Assembly: GCF_029439455.1 (NCBI RefSeq)
Contig: NZ_JAQFVG010000324.1
Coordinates: forward strand, 43,494-107,493
Direction: 5' to 3'
Source: Caballeronia sp. BR00000012568055
GTDB lineage: Bacteria; Pseudomonadota; Gammaproteobacteria; Burkholderiales; Burkholderiaceae
Length of the DNA stretch: 64,000 nt
Part shown: piece after piece, positions 36,523-46,125 of the stretch
Numbering within the stretch: the first letter of the stretch is position 1
Layout: each line of letters starts with the position of its first letter
Translations under genes and position numbers: made by a program
Notes under the pieces: generated by a model
What the model saw: the letters and a program-made list of their open reading frames with translations, nothing else
Databases searched by the model: none
Told to the model about the DNA's origin: nothing

Positions 36523-38688
36523 ATGACCTATCAAGTTCTCGCACGCAAATGGCGGCCGAAATCGTTCGAGTCGCTCGTCGGCCAGGAGCACGTCGTTCGT
36601 GCGCTTACGCACGCGCTCGACGGCGGCCGCCTGCATCACGCGTATCTGTTCACGGGTACGCGCGGTGTCGGCAAAACCACGCTGTCGCGCATCTTTGCGA
36701 AGGCGCTCAACTGTGAAACCGGCGTGACATCCAAGCCGTGTGGCGTATGCCGCGCGTGCCGGGAAATCGACGAAGGTCGTTTCGTCGATTATGTCGAGAT
36801 GGATGCGGCGAGCAATCGCGGTGTCGATGAAATGGCGGCGCTGCTGGAGCGCGCGGTCTACGCACCGGTCGATGCGCGCTTCAAGGTCTATATGATCGAC
36901 GAAGTGCACATGCTCACCAACCACGCCTTCAACGCCATGTTGAAGACGCTGGAAGAACCGCCGCCGCACGTCAAATTCATTCTCGCGACCACCGATCCGC
37001 AGAAGATTCCGGTCACGGTGTTGTCGCGCTGTCTTCAGTTCAATCTGAAGCAGATGCCGGCGGGGCATATCGTCACGCATCTGGAGAATATTCTCGGGCA
37101 GGAGCAGATCGCGTTCGAGCCGCAGGCGCTGCGGCTTTTGTCGCGCGCGGCGGATGGCTCCATGCGTGACGCGCTTTCTCTGACCGATCAGGCCATTGCG
37201 TATTCGGCCAATCAGGTGACCGAGGAAGCGGTGCGCGGCATGCTCGGCGCGCTGGATCAAAGCTATCTGATTCGTCTCATCGATGCCCTCGCCGCGAGCG
37301 ATGGCGCGCTGGTGCTTTCCATCGCGGATGAAATGGCTTTGCGCAGCCTGTCGTTCTCGACGGCGCTTCAGGATCTGGCGAGTTTGCTGCATCGAATTGC
37401 GTGGGGGCAGTTTGCGCCGGCATCGGTGCTCGATGAGTGGCCCGAAGCGGAAGATATTCGTCGATTCGCCGAGATGCTGTCGGCGGAGCAGGTTCAGTTG
37501 TTGTATCAGATCGCGACGGTCGGACGGGGCGAACTGGGCCTCGCGCCCGATGAATACGCCGGCTTCACGATGACGCTGCTGCGCATGCTCGCGTTCGAAC
37601 CCGCGGGTGGACCGGGCGGCGGTGGTGGTGGCGTCGCGGTGGATGCGCCAACGGGTGCGAAGGGTGCGCGTGCTGCAGCGCCGGTCGCTGCTGCGGCTTC
37701 TGCAACGCCGATAGCCAAAACGCCTGCGCCGGTCGTGGAAGTGAAAGTGCAGGCTCCTCCGGTACGCGAAATCGAAACGCCGCCGCCCGAGCCGACCGCG
37801 CCTGCTGTCGCTGTCCGTCAGGCCACCGAAGAAATTGTTAAGGAAGCGCCGGAACCGGTATCGCGCGGAGCGGGCGGTGCGAGCGCAGCGCTGGATGTAT
37901 TGCGCAGCGCGGGTATGCGTCTCTCGTCGGACAGAGGCGGGCGTGCGGCACCGGCGGCAACGCCGAAGCCCGTCGCAGCAGCCAAACCGGCACCGCAAGT
38001 GAAAGCGCCGACGCCGCGCGAACCCGCAGCGCAAGCGCCCGCGCCACAGCCGAAGCAAGCAAGAGAATCGAACGTCGTGCCGCCGTGGGAAGAGATGCCA
38101 CCGGACGACTATCAACCGGCATCGTCGGAAGATGCGTACTTCGGCCCGCCCGACGACGGCTTCGTGCCCGCCTTCGAAAGCGGTCCCGACGATATGCGTT
38201 TCGACGCCGCACCCGCTGCCGCACCCGCACCGAAAATCGATACGACACCGCTGCCGCCCGCCGTTCCGCTCGATGCCATCGGCGTGGATATCGAATGGCC
38301 CGCGCTCGCGGTCGATCTGCCGCTGAAGGGCGTGTCCTACCAGCTCGCTTTCAACAGCGAACTGACCGCCTGCGACGCGAACTCGATCACCCTCGCCGTA
38401 CCCGTGCAGATGTACACCGATGCATCGCATGTGGCGAAACTCAAGGCCGCGCTCGCCGAGAAACTGGGCCGCGCGCTCGAAGTCAACGTCAGCGTCGCGC
38501 CCGCGCGCCGCACAGCCGCCGCGCTCGATGCCGCCGACCGCGCGCGTCGTCAGCAGGAAGCCGAGCAGGAAATCAGGCAGGACCCGTTCGTGCAATCGCT
38601 GATCCGCGATTTCGGCGCGAGCATCGTTCAAGGTTCGATCAAGCCGATCGCGGGCGACGCGGCGGGTTCCGCCGCACGCGCACGTTAA
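36523..38688 (+). CDS. dnaX: DNA polymerase III subunit gamma/tau
   Basis: A 721-residue clamp-loader subunit. It begins [24 protein letters not shown]. Walker A is GTRGVGKT at 45-52; the zinc module uses C64, C73, C76 and C79; DEVHML follows near 127. Residues from about 360 to 590 are Pro/Ala-rich linker. The C-terminal tau domain for polymerase alpha starts near 590 ([20 protein letters not shown]). The ATG at 36523 is the family start; the open frame extends to 36481. Neither a classic A6G slippery heptamer nor a separate gamma frame is evident. It heads dnaX-ybaB-recR. Confidence 0.96.
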   Translation: MTYQVLARKWRPKSFESLVGQEHVVRALTHALDGGRLHHAYLFTGTRGVGKTTLSRIFAKALNCETGVTSKPCGVCRACREIDEGRFVDYVEMDAASNRGVDEMAALLERAVYAPVDARFKVYMIDEVHMLTNHAFNAMLKTLEEPPPHVKFILATTDPQKIPVTVLSRCLQFNLKQMPAGHIVTHLENILGQEQIAFEPQALRLLSRAADGSMRDALSLTDQAIAYSANQVTEEAVRGMLGALDQSYLIRLIDALAASDGALVLSIADEMALRSLSFSTALQDLASLLHRIAWGQFAPASVLDEWPEAEDIRRFAEMLSAEQVQLLYQIATVGRGELGLAPDEYAGFTMTLLRMLAFEPAGGPGGGGGGVAVDAPTGAKGARAAAPVAAAASATPIAKTPAPVVEVKVQAPPVREIETPPPEPTAPAVAVRQATEEIVKEAPEPVSRGAGGASAALDVLRSAGMRLSSDRGGRAAPAATPKPVAAAKPAPQVKAPTPREPAAQAPAPQPKQARESNVVPPWEEMPPDDYQPASSEDAYFGPPDDGFVPAFESGPDDMRFDAAPAAAPAPKIDTTPLPPAVPLDAIGVDIEWPALAVDLPLKGVSYQLAFNSELTACDANSITLAVPVQMYTDASHVAKLKAALAEKLGRALEVNVSVAPARRTAAALDAADRARRQQEAEQEIRQDPFVQSLIRDFGASIVQGSIKPIAGDAAGSAARAR

Positions 38689-38704
38689 GAGCCAACACCA
38701 TTTC

Positions 38705-38731
38705 CGGGCGCGCAGACATCACGCGCGCCCG
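38705..38731. other. Hairpin between dnaX and ybaB
   Basis: CGGGCGCGC at 38705-38713 pairs with GCGCGCCCG at 38723-38731 around a 9-base loop. There is no U-run, so it probably tunes message stability inside the dnaX-ybaB-recR operon. Confidence 0.45.
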
Positions 38732-38758
38732 TCCGTTATCAAGCACCAAGGAGCCATC

Positions 38759-39085
38759 ATGATGAAGAACCAACTCGCCGGGCTGATGAAGCAAGCTCAG
38801 CAAATGCAGGAAAACATGAAGAAGATGCAGGACCAGCTCGCGCTGATCGAGGTCGAGGGCCAGTCCGGCGCCGGTCTCGTGAAGGTGACCATGACCTGCA
38901 AGAACGACGTCAAGCGCGTGTCCATCGACCCGAGCCTGCTCGCGGACGATAAGGACATGCTCGAAGATCTGGTCGCCGCCGCGTTCAACGACGCCGTGCG
39001 TAAGGCCGAAGCCACCACGCAGGAAAAGATGAGCGGCATGACCGCCGGCATGCCGATGCCGCCGGGATTCAAGCTGCCGTTCTAA
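38759..39085 (+). CDS. ybaB: YbaB/EbfC nucleoid-associated protein
   Basis: A 108-residue DNA-binding protein of the YbaB/EbfC family. The start [27 protein letters not shown] is the coiled-coil dimer region. The conserved centre [21 protein letters not shown] and the Met/Pro-rich end [12 protein letters not shown] are characteristic. AAGGAG precedes the ATG; a second ATG follows immediately at 38762. It lies between dnaX and recR, the normal operon. Confidence 0.95.
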   Translation: MMKNQLAGLMKQAQQMQENMKKMQDQLALIEVEGQSGAGLVKVTMTCKNDVKRVSIDPSLLADDKDMLEDLVAAAFNDAVRKAEATTQEKMSGMTAGMPMPPGFKLPF

Positions 39086-39132
39086 TCGTGCGCGTGCGCG
39101 CCGATGCGAAAGCGGCGCGTATCTGAGGACAC

Positions 39133-39729
39133 ATGAAACAACCTTCCGCTTTGTCGGCGCTCGTCGAAGCGCTGCGTGCGCTGCCCGGCGTCGGTCCCAA
39201 GTCGGCGCAGCGCATGGCGTATCACCTGATGCAGCACGATCGCGCGGGCGCTGAAAAGCTCGGCGCGTCGCTCTTGTTTGCCACCGAAAATCTCAAGCAC
39301 TGCGAGATGTGCAACACCTTCACGGAAGCGCAAATCTGCGAAGTGTGCAGCGACGACGAGCGCGATCCGGCGCTCTTGTGCGTGGTCGAAACGCCTGCCG
39401 ATCAGATCATGCTCGAACAGACGCTGACCTACAAAGGCCTGTATTTCGTGCTGATGGGGCGGCTCAGTCCGCTCGACGGCATCGGTCCGAAAGAGATTCA
39501 CTTCGAACGCCTGATCAATCGCGCAATGGACGGCGTCGTGCAGGAAGTGGTGCTCGCCACCAACTTCACGAACGAAGGCGAAGCGACGGCGCATTACCTC
39601 GCGCAGACGTTGAAATCGAAGGGGCTGAAGGTGACGCGGCTCGCGCGCGGTGTGCCGGTCGGCGGCGAACTGGAATATGTCGATGCGGGCACCATCGCGC
39701 GCGCCATGCTCGATCGCCGCTCCGTTTAA
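39133..39729 (+). CDS. recR: Recombination mediator RecR
   Basis: A 198-residue RecR that acts with RecF and RecO at gaps. The helix-hairpin-helix [16 protein letters not shown] lies near 18-33. The zinc finger uses C57, C60, C69 and C72 (HCEMCN, then ICEVC). The Toprim domain contains [17 protein letters not shown] near 80-96 and [20 protein letters not shown]. Length matches the family (201). Confidence 0.96.
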   Translation: MKQPSALSALVEALRALPGVGPKSAQRMAYHLMQHDRAGAEKLGASLLFATENLKHCEMCNTFTEAQICEVCSDDERDPALLCVVETPADQIMLEQTLTYKGLYFVLMGRLSPLDGIGPKEIHFERLINRAMDGVVQEVVLATNFTNEGEATAHYLAQTLKSKGLKVTRLARGVPVGGELEYVDAGTIARAMLDRRSV

Positions 39730-39741
39730 AGGAATCTCACC

Positions 39742-39966
39742 ATGACTGAACAAGAGGCGCTCAAAGACGCGACGCATCGTCATTACAAGGGCGGGTTGTA
39801 TCGCGTGATCGGGGTGGCGCGGCACTCGGAAACCGAGGAATCGATGATCGTTTATGAACATCTGTGGCCGCACGAGCGAGGTTTGTGGGTGCGTCCCGCC
39901 GCGATGCTCAACGAAACGCTCGCCGATGGCACGCCGCGTTTCAAGCCGCTCGATATCCCGCTCTAA
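39742..39966 (+). CDS. DUF1653 domain protein
   Basis: A 74-residue DUF1653 protein. The family pattern HRHYKGGLYRVIGVARHSETEE at 12-33, then VYEHLWPHERGLWVRPAAML, is complete. Function is unknown; the family looks like a small SH3-like fold. It starts 12 bp after recR, so it probably rides on the dnaX-recR transcript. The CoA transferase gene begins 27 bp downstream. Confidence 0.88.
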   Translation: MTEQEALKDATHRHYKGGLYRVIGVARHSETEESMIVYEHLWPHERGLWVRPAAMLNETLADGTPRFKPLDIPL

Positions 39967-39993
39967 AAGAACACATTCAACGGAGACACAGCC

Positions 39994-41196
39994 ATGAGCG
40001 CAACGGGACCACTCGCAGGCGTCAAGGTGCTGGAACTCGGCACGCTGATCGCCGGGCCGTTCGCCGCGCGCTTCATGGGCGAATTCGGCGCGGACGTCAT
40101 CAAGATCGAAGATCCGAATGGCGGCGATCCGCTGCGCAAATGGCGCAAGCTTTATCCCGAAGTGGGCGGCACGTCGCTGTGGTGGGCGGTGCAGGCGCGC
40201 AACAAGAAATCCGTGACCGTCAATCTCAAAGCCGAGGAAGGCAAGGAGATCGTGCGGCGGCTGGCGAAGGAAGCGGATATCGTCGTCGAGGATTTCCGGC
40301 CGGGTTTGTTGGAAAAGCTCGGACTCGGTTACGAAGTGCTGGCCGCTGAAAATCCCGGTCTCGTGATGGTGCGATTGTCCGGTTATGGGCAGACCGGGCC
40401 GTATCGCGACCGTCCGGGTTTCGGTGCGATTGCCGAGTCGATGGGCGGCTTGCGGCATATCACCGGTTATCCGGATTTGCCGCCGCCGCGCATCGGTATT
40501 TCGATCGGCGATTCGATTGCGGCGCTGCATGGCGTGATCGGCGCGTTGATGGCGCTGCATCATCGGCAAGTGAATGGCGGCAAAGGGCAGGTGGTCGATG
40601 TCGCGCTCTACGAAGCTGTCTTCAACATGATGGAAAGCGTGGTGCCCGAGTACGGCGTGTACGGCATGGTGCGCGAGCGGACCGGCGCGTCGCTGCCGGG
40701 AATCGTGCCGTCGAATACGTATCCGTGTCGCGATGGCAGCATCGTGATCGGCGGCAATAGCGATCCCATTTTCAAGCGGCTGATGAATGCCATCGAACGC
40801 GACGATCTTGCCAACGATCCCGCGCTCGCATCGAATGATGGCCGCGTGCCGCGCACGCAGGAAATCGACGACGCCATCGCCGCGTGGCTCTCGACGCGCA
40901 GTATCGATGAAGCGCTCGCCGTGCTCAACGCCGCCGATGTGCCCGCGGGCCGCATCTACAGCGTCGCCGATATGTTCACCGATCCGCAGTTCATCGCGCG
41001 GCAGATGTTGCAGCGTTTTCCGTGGCAGGACGGCCGCGAAATCACGCTGCCGAACGTGACGCCGAAGTTATCGGAAACGCCGGGGGAAACGCGCTGGCTC
41101 GGTCCGCAACTCGGTGAACACACCGATGAAGTGCTTCAAACGCTCGGGTATCATCCCGACGATATTGCGAGACTGCGCGCGGCCAAAATCATCTAA
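39994..41196 (+). CDS. Class III CoA transferase (CaiB/BaiF family)
   Basis: A 400-residue family III CoA transferase. The N-terminal block PLAGVKVLELGTLIAGPFAAR and DVIKIEDPNGGDPLR are CoA-binding signatures. The catalytic aspartate is D173 in GISIGDSIAALHG, matching D169 of formyl-CoA transferase. RLSGYGQTGPYRDRPGF is present at 127-143. GGAGAC lies before the ATG. Just 41 bp downstream a three-gene ABC importer begins, so the enzyme may activate the imported carboxylate to its CoA ester. The substrate cannot be read from sequence. Confidence 0.9.
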   Translation: MSATGPLAGVKVLELGTLIAGPFAARFMGEFGADVIKIEDPNGGDPLRKWRKLYPEVGGTSLWWAVQARNKKSVTVNLKAEEGKEIVRRLAKEADIVVEDFRPGLLEKLGLGYEVLAAENPGLVMVRLSGYGQTGPYRDRPGFGAIAESMGGLRHITGYPDLPPPRIGISIGDSIAALHGVIGALMALHHRQVNGGKGQVVDVALYEAVFNMMESVVPEYGVYGMVRERTGASLPGIVPSNTYPCRDGSIVIGGNSDPIFKRLMNAIERDDLANDPALASNDGRVPRTQEIDDAIAAWLSTRSIDEALAVLNAADVPAGRIYSVADMFTDPQFIARQMLQRFPWQDGREITLPNVTPKLSETPGETRWLGPQLGEHTDEVLQTLGYHPDDIARLRAAKII

Positions 41197-41237
41197 AGCG
41201 CGCGCAAGAAAAGAAGAATTCCAAGGAGACAATAACG

Positions 41238-42275
41238 ATGCAACGCAGAACGTTCATCGCGAGCGGCGCCGTGCTCGCGGGTGGGGCACTCACAGGCGCG
41301 CCGTTCGCCTTCGCGCAGGCCAAGCTCGAACAGACCAAAGTGGCCATCGCCGTCGGCGGCAAGAACCTGTTCTATTACCTGCCGCTCACCATTGCCGAGC
41401 GCCGCAATTACTTCAAGGACGAAGGCCTCGAAATCGAAATCAGCGATTTCGCGGGCGGTGCGAAGGCGTTGCAGGCGGCTGTCGGCGGCAGCGCGGGTGT
41501 TGTTTCGGGCGCGTTCGAACACACGCTGTTGCTTCAGGCCAAGAACCAGTATTTCCGCGAATTCGTGCTGCAAGGACGTGCACCGCAGATCGTGCTCGCC
41601 GTATCGAAGAAGGCGATGCCGAACCTCAAGTCCATCGCGGATTTGAAAGGCAAGAAGATCGGCGTGACCGCGCCGGGTTCGTCCACGTCGATCATGGCTT
41701 CTTACGCGTTGGCGAAAGCCGGCATCAAGCCGACCGATGTGTCGTTCATCGGCGTGGGCGCGGGAGCGGGGGCGATTGCGGCGCTCGAATCCGGTCAGAT
41801 CGATGCCATCGCCAATCTCGATCCGGTCATGACCAAGCTCGACCGCGCGGGCGATATCCGCATCGTGTCGGACACGCGCACGCTTGCCGATACGAGAACG
41901 GTGTTCGGCGGCAATATGCCGGCGGGCTGCCTGTATGCGTCGCAGAGTTTCATCACGAAGAATCCGAACACGACGCAGGCGCTGACCAATGCGATGGTGC
42001 GTGCGCTCAAATGGTTGCAATCGGCGTCCGGCAAGGAACTGATCGCGACCGTGCCGGAAGGCTATTTGCTCGGCGACCGCGCGTTGTATCTCGACTCGTG
42101 GCAGCACGTGAAGGAAGCCATGTCGCCCGATGGCCTGATGCCCGAAGACGGCCCGGCGACATCGCTCAAAACGCTTCAGGCGTTCGATGAAACGCTGAAG
42201 GGCAAGACCATCGACTTGTCGAAAACGTGGACCAACGACTTCGTGAAGAAGGCGCTGGCCAACGTCAAGGCCTAA
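41238..42275 (+). CDS. ABC transporter substrate-binding protein, NMT1/SsuA-like
   Basis: A 345-residue periplasmic binding protein. The leader MQRRTFIASGAVLAGG carries an RR pair and a hydrophobic core like a Tat signal, with cleavage probably near residue 26 (FAFA|QA). The SsuA/NMT1-type core shows LFYYLPLTIAERRNYFKDEGLEIEI-like start of lobe 1, GGAKALQAAVGG, and DLKGKKIGVTAPGSSTSIM near 136-154. The fold serves sulfonates, nitrate, thiamine precursors or aromatic acids. It is the first gene of the transporter, followed 3 bp later by the ATPase. Confidence 0.87.
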   Translation: MQRRTFIASGAVLAGGALTGAPFAFAQAKLEQTKVAIAVGGKNLFYYLPLTIAERRNYFKDEGLEIEISDFAGGAKALQAAVGGSAGVVSGAFEHTLLLQAKNQYFREFVLQGRAPQIVLAVSKKAMPNLKSIADLKGKKIGVTAPGSSTSIMASYALAKAGIKPTDVSFIGVGAGAGAIAALESGQIDAIANLDPVMTKLDRAGDIRIVSDTRTLADTRTVFGGNMPAGCLYASQSFITKNPNTTQALTNAMVRALKWLQSASGKELIATVPEGYLLGDRALYLDSWQHVKEAMSPDGLMPEDGPATSLKTLQAFDETLKGKTIDLSKTWTNDFVKKALANVKA

Positions 42276-42278
42276 GCG

Positions 42279-43112
42279 ATGAACGCCTCGTCAGCTTCGG
42301 CGCTTGCGCTGGAGAACGTGACCTGCACGTTCGCATCGCGCGAGCGCGGGCAGGCGCGATACACCGCCGTGCGCGATACCACGCTGTCCATCGCGGCGGG
42401 CGAGTTCGTGTCCGTGGTCGGGCCGACGGGTTGTGGCAAGTCCACACTGCTGAATGTATCGGCGGGGCTGTTGCAGCCTTCGTTGGGCACGGTGAGCGTG
42501 TTCGGCGACAAGCTCAAAGGCATCAACAAGCGCGCCGGTTACATGTTTCAGGCCGATGGCCTGATGCCCTGGCGCAGCGCGCTCGACAACGTCACGGCCG
42601 GTCTCGCCTTCCACGGCGTCCCGAAAGCCGAAGCCGATGCGCGCGGCGAAGAATGGCTCAAGCGCGTGGGCCTTGGCGGCTTCGGCGATCGATATCCGCA
42701 TCAGTTGTCGGGCGGCATGCGCAAGCGCGTCGCGATGGCGCAGACGCTGATTCTCGATCCCGACATCATCCTGATGGACGAGCCGTTTTCCGCGCTCGAT
42801 ATCCAGACGCGTCAGTTGATGGAAAACGAGCTGCTCGATTTATGGGCGGCGAAGCGCAAAGCCGTGCTCTTCATCACGCACGATCTGGACGAGGCCATTT
42901 CGATGTCCGATCGCGTGGTGGTGCTGTCGGCGGGGCCGGGCACGCATCCGATCGGCGAATTCGTGATCGACCTCCCGCGCCCGCGCGATGTCGCCGAGAT
43001 TCGCTCGCATCCGCGTTTCGTCGAACTGCATGCGCAAATCTGGGGCGTGCTGCGTGAGGAAGTGCTGAAGGGTTATCAGCAGCAATTGAGGCGACAGGAT
43101 CATGTGGAATAA
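42279..43112 (+). CDS. ABC transporter ATP-binding protein, SsuB/TauB-like
   Basis: A 277-residue ATPase. Walker A is GPTGCGKST near 48-56, the ABC signature LSGGMRKRVAMAQ near 143-155, Walker B DPDIILMDEPFSALD near 160-174 and the H-loop FITHDLDEAI near 195-204. The last 11 bp overlap the permease gene, showing translational coupling. Confidence 0.92.
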   Translation: MNASSASALALENVTCTFASRERGQARYTAVRDTTLSIAAGEFVSVVGPTGCGKSTLLNVSAGLLQPSLGTVSVFGDKLKGINKRAGYMFQADGLMPWRSALDNVTAGLAFHGVPKAEADARGEEWLKRVGLGGFGDRYPHQLSGGMRKRVAMAQTLILDPDIILMDEPFSALDIQTRQLMENELLDLWAAKRKAVLFITHDLDEAISMSDRVVVLSAGPGTHPIGEFVIDLPRPRDVAEIRSHPRFVELHAQIWGVLREEVLKGYQQQLRRQDHVE

Positions 43113-43926
43113 GCTGCGCCCGACACGCGCGAATCTGGCCGTCTGGCAGGGCGCGCTGCTTGTCGGGTGTTTCGTGCTCTGGTACGTGCTGACCAGTCCC
43201 ACGCTGCTCCCGCCGTTCTATTTCGACGATGCCAACAAGGCCGCGTTCTTCTTCGGCGAGCCGCAGAAGGTGCTGGTGCGTATCTGGGAATGGTTCACGG
43301 GCGGCGAGATTTACATTCACCTGTGGGTCACGCTGATCGAAACCGTGCTGGCTTTTGTGATCGGCACGGTATCGGGGCTGGGCGTCGGCTTGTGGCTCGC
43401 GCTCGCGCCGATGACCAGCGCCATTCTCGATCCCTACATCAAAGCCGCCAACTCGATGCCCCGCGTCATTCTCGCGCCGATCTTCGCCGTCTGGTTCGGC
43501 CTGGGCATCTGGTCGAAAGTCGCGCTTGGCGTGACGCTGGTGTTCTTTATCGTGTTCTTCAACGTCTATCAGGGCGTGAAGGAAGTGAGCCCGGTGGTGC
43601 TGGCCAACGCGCGCATGCTCGGGGCGAATCGCAAGCAACTGTTGCGCTATGTTTATTTGCCGAGTGCGACGAGTTGGGTGTTTTCGAGCCTGCATACATC
43701 GGTTGGGCTGGCGTTCGTCGGCTCGGTGGTCGGCGAATATCTCGGTTCAGCGCGCGGCGTCGGTTATCTGATCCTTCAAGCCGAAGGCACTTTCGATATC
43801 AACACCGTGTTCGCCGGCATTCTCGTGCTGACGGCGTTCGCGCTGGTGCTCGACGGGCTCGTCGCGCTGGCGGAGCGGCGGCTGATGAAATGGCAGCCGA
43901 AAAGTGGTGGAACCGAGAAGTTGTAA
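43102..43926 (+). CDS. ABC transporter permease, SsuC/TauC-like
   Basis: A 274-residue inner-membrane permease with about six hydrophobic segments. The EAA-loop region VLANARMLGANRKQLLRYVYLPSA near 165-189 should contact the ATPase. It overlaps the ATPase gene by 11 bp and ends the CoA-transferase/ABC operon. Confidence 0.9.
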   Translation: MWNKLRPTRANLAVWQGALLVGCFVLWYVLTSPTLLPPFYFDDANKAAFFFGEPQKVLVRIWEWFTGGEIYIHLWVTLIETVLAFVIGTVSGLGVGLWLALAPMTSAILDPYIKAANSMPRVILAPIFAVWFGLGIWSKVALGVTLVFFIVFFNVYQGVKEVSPVVLANARMLGANRKQLLRYVYLPSATSWVFSSLHTSVGLAFVGSVVGEYLGSARGVGYLILQAEGTFDINTVFAGILVLTAFALVLDGLVALAERRLMKWQPKSGGTEKL

Positions 43927-44123
43927 GGCGTACAAGCGCCCGGCTGGAAAAATCTCGTCGTGCGCCACAAAAGGTGTTACCTAGGTTCACACAATTCAGG
44001 TATGTTTTCACGCGCGTCGCGGCATCCTTTTGCCGTCATGCATTCGCGCAGTCAACGCCCGACAAAGCGTTGACCTTCATTTCATGAGTCAAGTGTTTCG
44101 CACACGATCCCACGAGAACAGGG

Positions 44124-45062
44124 ATGAAACTCCATCACGACGGCGCCGTTGCAGTGGCGCTGCCACAGCCGATCGGTGACAGCCTTATCGCGCTCGTCCT
44201 CGTCGAAAATCTCGTTCGCAACGGCTACGAGCCGGTCGTGTTCGGATGGGTCGCGGAGCAACTCGCGGACTGGTTTCCGCGTATCACCGTCGGGCGCGCG
44301 CACGAATATCAAGCCGCGTTCGATACCGTGATCGAAGTGCGTCCGACCAACTACGCATCCTCGCTCAGCCGTTCCGGCAGCACGCTTCGTCTCGATGCAC
44401 TGCCGGAGTACGGCGGCACCAAGCATATGATCGACCGGATCGTGGATATCGCCGTGAATGTGCTGCATCTGAACGACGTGACGCGTTCCAACGGCATGGT
44501 CGTGCCGGCTGGCGTGGCGCGCGGGCGCGTGGCGAATCGCGTGGTGATTCATCCGACCGGCAGCCATCCCGAGAAGATGTGGGGGAGCGCGAAGTTTCTT
44601 GCGCTGTCGCGCGTGCTGACGCGCCGGGAAATGCAGCCGAGCTTTCTGGTTTCACCCGATGAACTCGCCGACTGGCGCGATATCGCCACGCATCGCTATG
44701 AAATCAACGCGCTCTCGCGCCTGAGCGATGTCGCGACGTGGATCGCGGAATCGGCATGGTTTATTGGCAATGATTCGGGGCTGGGGCATCTGGCGTCGTC
44801 GATCGGCGTGCCGACCTTGACCTTGTTCATGCGGCGCGGGCTGGCGCGCTCGTGGCGTCCCGGTTGGGGACCGGGCGCGGTCGCTTTGCCGCCTGCGGTG
44901 CTGCCGTTCGGCGGTTTGCGTGAGCGTTTGTGGAAGCGCCTGCTGACGGTGCGGCGCGTGTCGGCGGCGTTTCACAGTTTGCGGGATGCACATTTGCGAC
45001 CCGAGCATAATCACGCATCGGGCCACGCTGCCATGCTGCCCGAAGCGCGTTCGGGCCGCTAA
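44124..45062 (+). CDS. Glycosyltransferase family 9 (heptosyltransferase-like)
   Basis: A 312-residue GT-B glycosyltransferase of the heptosyltransferase family. The N-terminal strand AVALPQPIGDSLIALVLVENLV and the C-terminal FIGNDSGLGHLASSIGVPTLTLF near 214-237 match the GT9 signature. Such enzymes add heptose or a related sugar to lipopolysaccharide core. The gene stands alone, far from any LPS cluster, so its acceptor is unknown. A basic C-terminal tail follows the fold. Confidence 0.83.
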   Translation: MKLHHDGAVAVALPQPIGDSLIALVLVENLVRNGYEPVVFGWVAEQLADWFPRITVGRAHEYQAAFDTVIEVRPTNYASSLSRSGSTLRLDALPEYGGTKHMIDRIVDIAVNVLHLNDVTRSNGMVVPAGVARGRVANRVVIHPTGSHPEKMWGSAKFLALSRVLTRREMQPSFLVSPDELADWRDIATHRYEINALSRLSDVATWIAESAWFIGNDSGLGHLASSIGVPTLTLFMRRGLARSWRPGWGPGAVALPPAVLPFGGLRERLWKRLLTVRRVSAAFHSLRDAHLRPEHNHASGHAAMLPEARSGR

Positions 45063-45068
45063 TTATCC

Positions 45069-46043
45069 TCACATCTCAATCACGATTTTCCCCGTCACCC
45101 TACGATTCATCATGTCGTCGAGCGCCTGCGCCGTGTCTTCCAGCGCATAACGTTTTGTGACGACGGGGCGCAGCGTACCAGCATCGATCCATTCGAGCAT
45201 GGTTGCGAATTCCTGATCGGCGAGCGCATGTTCGCGCCGCACATGATCGCCCCAGAACACGCCGACCACACTCGCGCCTTTCAGCAGAGCAAGATTGAGC
45301 GGCAGCTTCGGAATCTCGCCGTTCGCAAAACCCACGACGAGATAGCGCCCGCGCCAGCCGATACTTCGAAACGCCGGTTCCGCATACGCACCGCCGACTG
45401 GATCGAAGATCACGTCCGGACCCTGACCGCCTGTCAGCGCCTTGATGCGCTCGCGCAAATCCTCTTTCGTATAGTCGATGCCGGCATCCGCGCCATGTTC
45501 GCGACAGAACGCCAGCTTCTCCTCGCTCGATGCCGCCGCGATCACCCGCGCACCGATGATCTTGCCGATCTGAATCGCCGCCAGCCCGACACCGCCCGCC
45601 GCACCCAGCACCAGCAGCGTCTCGCCGGCTTTCAACTGACCGCGATCGACCAGCGCGTGATACGACGTGCCGTACGCAAGCGGAAAGGCGGCGGCATCGA
45701 CGAAATTCACGGCGTCGGGCAGCGCGATGCACGCCCCCTCGTTCGCGCACGCCTACTCCGCGAACGCGCCTTGCGCGGTATAAGCGGCCACGCGCATGCC
45801 GGGGCGAAAGCGCGTCACGCCCGCGCCGACTTCCCGCACGATGCCCGCGAACTCCGCGCCCGGCGTGAACGGCAGCGGCGGCTTGAATTGGTACTTGTTC
45901 TGAATGATCAGCACGTCGGGAAAATTGACACTCGCCGCCTTCACATCGATCACGACTTCGCCGGCTTCGGGATGCAGGTCGGGCAGGGTTTCGAGCGCGA
46001 GTGAATCGGGTAATCCGTGCTGGTTGCATCGTACGGCGCGCAT
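45069..46043 (-). pseudogene. NADPH:quinone oxidoreductase, interrupted by an amber codon
   Basis: One continuous reading frame of 325 codons encodes a zinc-free MDR oxidoreductase (QOR/Zta1 type), but codon 97 is TAG at 45753-45755. The first 96 residues give the GroES-like domain (AASVNFPDVLIIQNKYQ, FTPGAEFAGIV). After the stop the NADPH domain is intact, with LVLGAAGGVGLAAIQIGK. The sequence around the stop reads GAFAE-stop-ACANEG, where relatives have Tyr, so a single base change (TAC or TAT to TAG) explains it. It is either a recent nonsense mutation or a sequencing error. Confidence 0.88.
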
Positions 46044-46113
46044 GGTTTCTCCTTGATGGACTGGCCTCAGTGTAGCGAGCCTTGCAGTCGTTCGCGTGCC
46101 ATGTTTCCTCGGT

Positions 46114-46119
46114 TACAAT
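46114..46119 (+). promoter_or_regulatory. -10 element directly before surE
   Basis: TACAAT lies 6 nt upstream of the surE ATG. As for dnaX, the transcript would start at or near the start codon, and no Shine-Dalgarno is visible. Confidence 0.4.
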
Positions 46120-46125
46120 CGCCGG

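Noticed and set aside
36700-38400. Programmed frameshift in dnaX for gamma
   Set aside because: I did not find an A-AAA-AAG type slippery heptamer in the linker region.
36418-38631. 737-residue minus-strand open frame opposite dnaX
   Set aside because: Shadow of dnaX, which has Walker A, zinc cysteines and the tau domain.
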